From JBBRMY01 sp038230595 (GTDB lineage: Bacteria > Bacteroidota > Ignavibacteria > Tepidaquicellales > Tepidaquicellaceae), in NCBI GenBank assembly GCA_038230595.1, contig JBBRMY010000065.1, positions 1 to 13,503 on the forward strand: a DNA stretch of 13,503 nucleotides, in the 5' to 3' direction. The position numbers and the translations under genes were made by a program. The first letter of the stretch is position 1. Each line of letters starts with the position of its first letter. Shown piece by piece: positions 12,828 to 13,503 of the stretch. The notes under the pieces are model-generated. The model made no database searches and was not told where the DNA came from. It worked only from the letters and a program-made list of their open reading frames with translations.

Positions 12828-13503
12828 ATGGAAGATACTGCACAAAAAAAGAAAATGAATATTCCGATCGCGAAAACTGTCTTCAGTGATGCTGAGTTTG
12901 AGAATATTGTAAAACCGCTTCAAACAGGTTGGGTAGTACAGGGACCGTATGTTAAAGAGTTCGAAGATAAATGGTCAGTATTTACAGGTTCACACTTCTC
13001 CATAGCAACTTCAAATTGTACAACAGGACTACATTTATCACTGGCGGCTCTTGGAATTAGTGAAGGAGATGAAGTTATTGTTCCTGCATTTACATGGATT
13101 GCAACCGCAAATGCGGCTGAATATATGAAGGCAAAACCTGTATTCTGTGATATTGATCTTGCTACTAATAACATCGATGTTACAAAGATAGAAGGACTAA
13201 TAACAAAAAAAACAAAAGCAATTATCCCTGTTCATTTGTTTGGTCTTGCTGCAGATATGGATAAGGTAATGGAGATCGCTAAGAAGCATAAGTTATTTGT
13301 TATAGAAGATGCCGCATGTGGATTTGCATCATATTATAAAGGAAAGCATGTTGGAATAATCGGCGATACCGGAGCTTTCTCTTTTCATCCCCGAAAAGCT
13401 ATGACGACATGTGAAGGCGGAATGATAACAACTGCTTCAGAAAAGCTTGATGGAATTTTAAGAGCTATAAGAGATCACGGTGCTACAACATCTGATCATC
13501 AAA
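12828..13503 (+). CDS. Second DegT/DnrJ/EryC1/StrS-family sugar aminotransferase (5' part, cut by window end)
   Basis: An open frame from ATG 12828 runs off the right edge after 225 codons, roughly 60% of a normal 370-residue aminotransferase. It shows TGWVVQGPYVKEFE (33-46), ATSNCTTGLHLSL (60-72), EVIVPAFTWIATANA (82-96), VIEDAAC (158-164) with the PLP-contacting Asp161, and FSFHPRKAMTTCEGGM (184-199) with Lys190 as the expected Schiff-base Lys. The SFHPRK form is usual for perosamine-synthetase-like and related C4 aminotransferases. The nearly invariant Gly of TTGEGG is Cys195 here. It is clearly distinct from the aminotransferase at 5551, which has SFEEKK. An in-frame ATG at 12855 would begin MNIPIAK, where most relatives start, and is an equally good start. 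It follows the SDR gene by 12 bases and probably works with it. Confidence 0.9.
   Translation, partial: MEDTAQKKKMNIPIAKTVFSDAEFENIVKPLQTGWVVQGPYVKEFEDKWSVFTGSHFSIATSNCTTGLHLSLAALGISEGDEVIVPAFTWIATANAAEYMKAKPVFCDIDLATNNIDVTKIEGLITKKTKAIIPVHLFGLAADMDKVMEIAKKHKLFVIEDAACGFASYYKGKHVGIIGDTGAFSFHPRKAMTTCEGGMITTASEKLDGILRAIRDHGATTSDHQ

Larger units (their letters stand above)
198..12830 (+). other. Single polycistronic unit with serial stop/start overlaps
   Basis: From the kinase tail to the second aminotransferase there are twelve junctions. Overlaps in bases are 1 (TAGTG at 198), 23, 4 (ATGA at 3149), 19, 20, 1 (TAATG at 5549), 1 (TAATG at 6685), 11, 29 and 17. Then comes a zero-gap abutment at 10328/10329, and gaps of 9 and 12. 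No room exists for internal promoters outside coding sequence, and no hairpin followed by a T-run is visible at the junctions. Co-transcription and translational coupling are inferred from this packing. Confidence 0.8.

Overview
The window is one uninterrupted stretch of a surface-polysaccharide (O-antigen, capsule or exopolysaccharide) biosynthesis cluster of the Wzx/Wzy type. All 13 genes are on the + strand, and both ends are cut by the window. The DNA is AT-rich, with AGA and AAA codons prominent and few clear Shine-Dalgarno sequences. Together with a Wzc-type kinase, a Wzx flippase and Wzy proteins, this suggests a Gram-negative-type bacterium, possibly of the Bacteroidota/Ignavibacteriota/Chlorobi group. 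That placement is a weak guess from style, because no taxonomic marker gene is present.

Layout. Positions 1-200 hold the tail of a tyrosine autokinase with a dense tyrosine cluster. Positions 200-3152 hold two adjacent polytopic Wzy/WaaL-type proteins that look like diverged tandem paralogues. Positions 3149-6687 form a nucleotide-sugar block: glucose-1-phosphate cytidylyltransferase (rfbF), CDP-glucose 4,6-dehydratase (rfbG), an RmlC-type epimerase and a PLP aminotransferase. Positions 6687-9415 form a decoration block: a SAM methyltransferase with a C-terminal CxxC...CxxC module, a FemAB/GNAT-fold acyltransferase and a sugar N-formyltransferase-like protein. Positions 9399-11822 hold a GT2 glycosyltransferase and a Wzx flippase. 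Positions 11832-13503 hold an NAD-dependent SDR epimerase/dehydratase and the first 225 codons of a second DegT-family aminotransferase, which runs off the window.

How the genes fit together. RfbF and RfbG would make CDP-4-keto-6-deoxyglucose. The usual next enzymes for 3,6-dideoxyhexoses (RfbH and its reductase) are absent. In their place are an RmlC-like epimerase with its catalytic residues intact and an ordinary Lys-type aminotransferase, followed by an N-formyltransferase with a complete Asn-His-Asp triad. The simplest reading is a CDP-linked amino-6-deoxyhexose that is N-formylated (or N-acylated by the FemAB-like protein) and perhaps methylated. It would be added by glycosyltransferases, flipped by Wzx and polymerised by Wzy under control of the kinase. 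The SDR and second aminotransferase probably begin a second amino-sugar branch. This pathway is inferred from gene content and retained motifs and has not been shown biochemically.

Transcription. Ten of the twelve gene junctions overlap or abut, and the other two are gaps of 9 and 12 bases. I see no promoter, terminator, RNA gene, insertion sequence or CRISPR array. The longest non-coding stretch is 12 bases.
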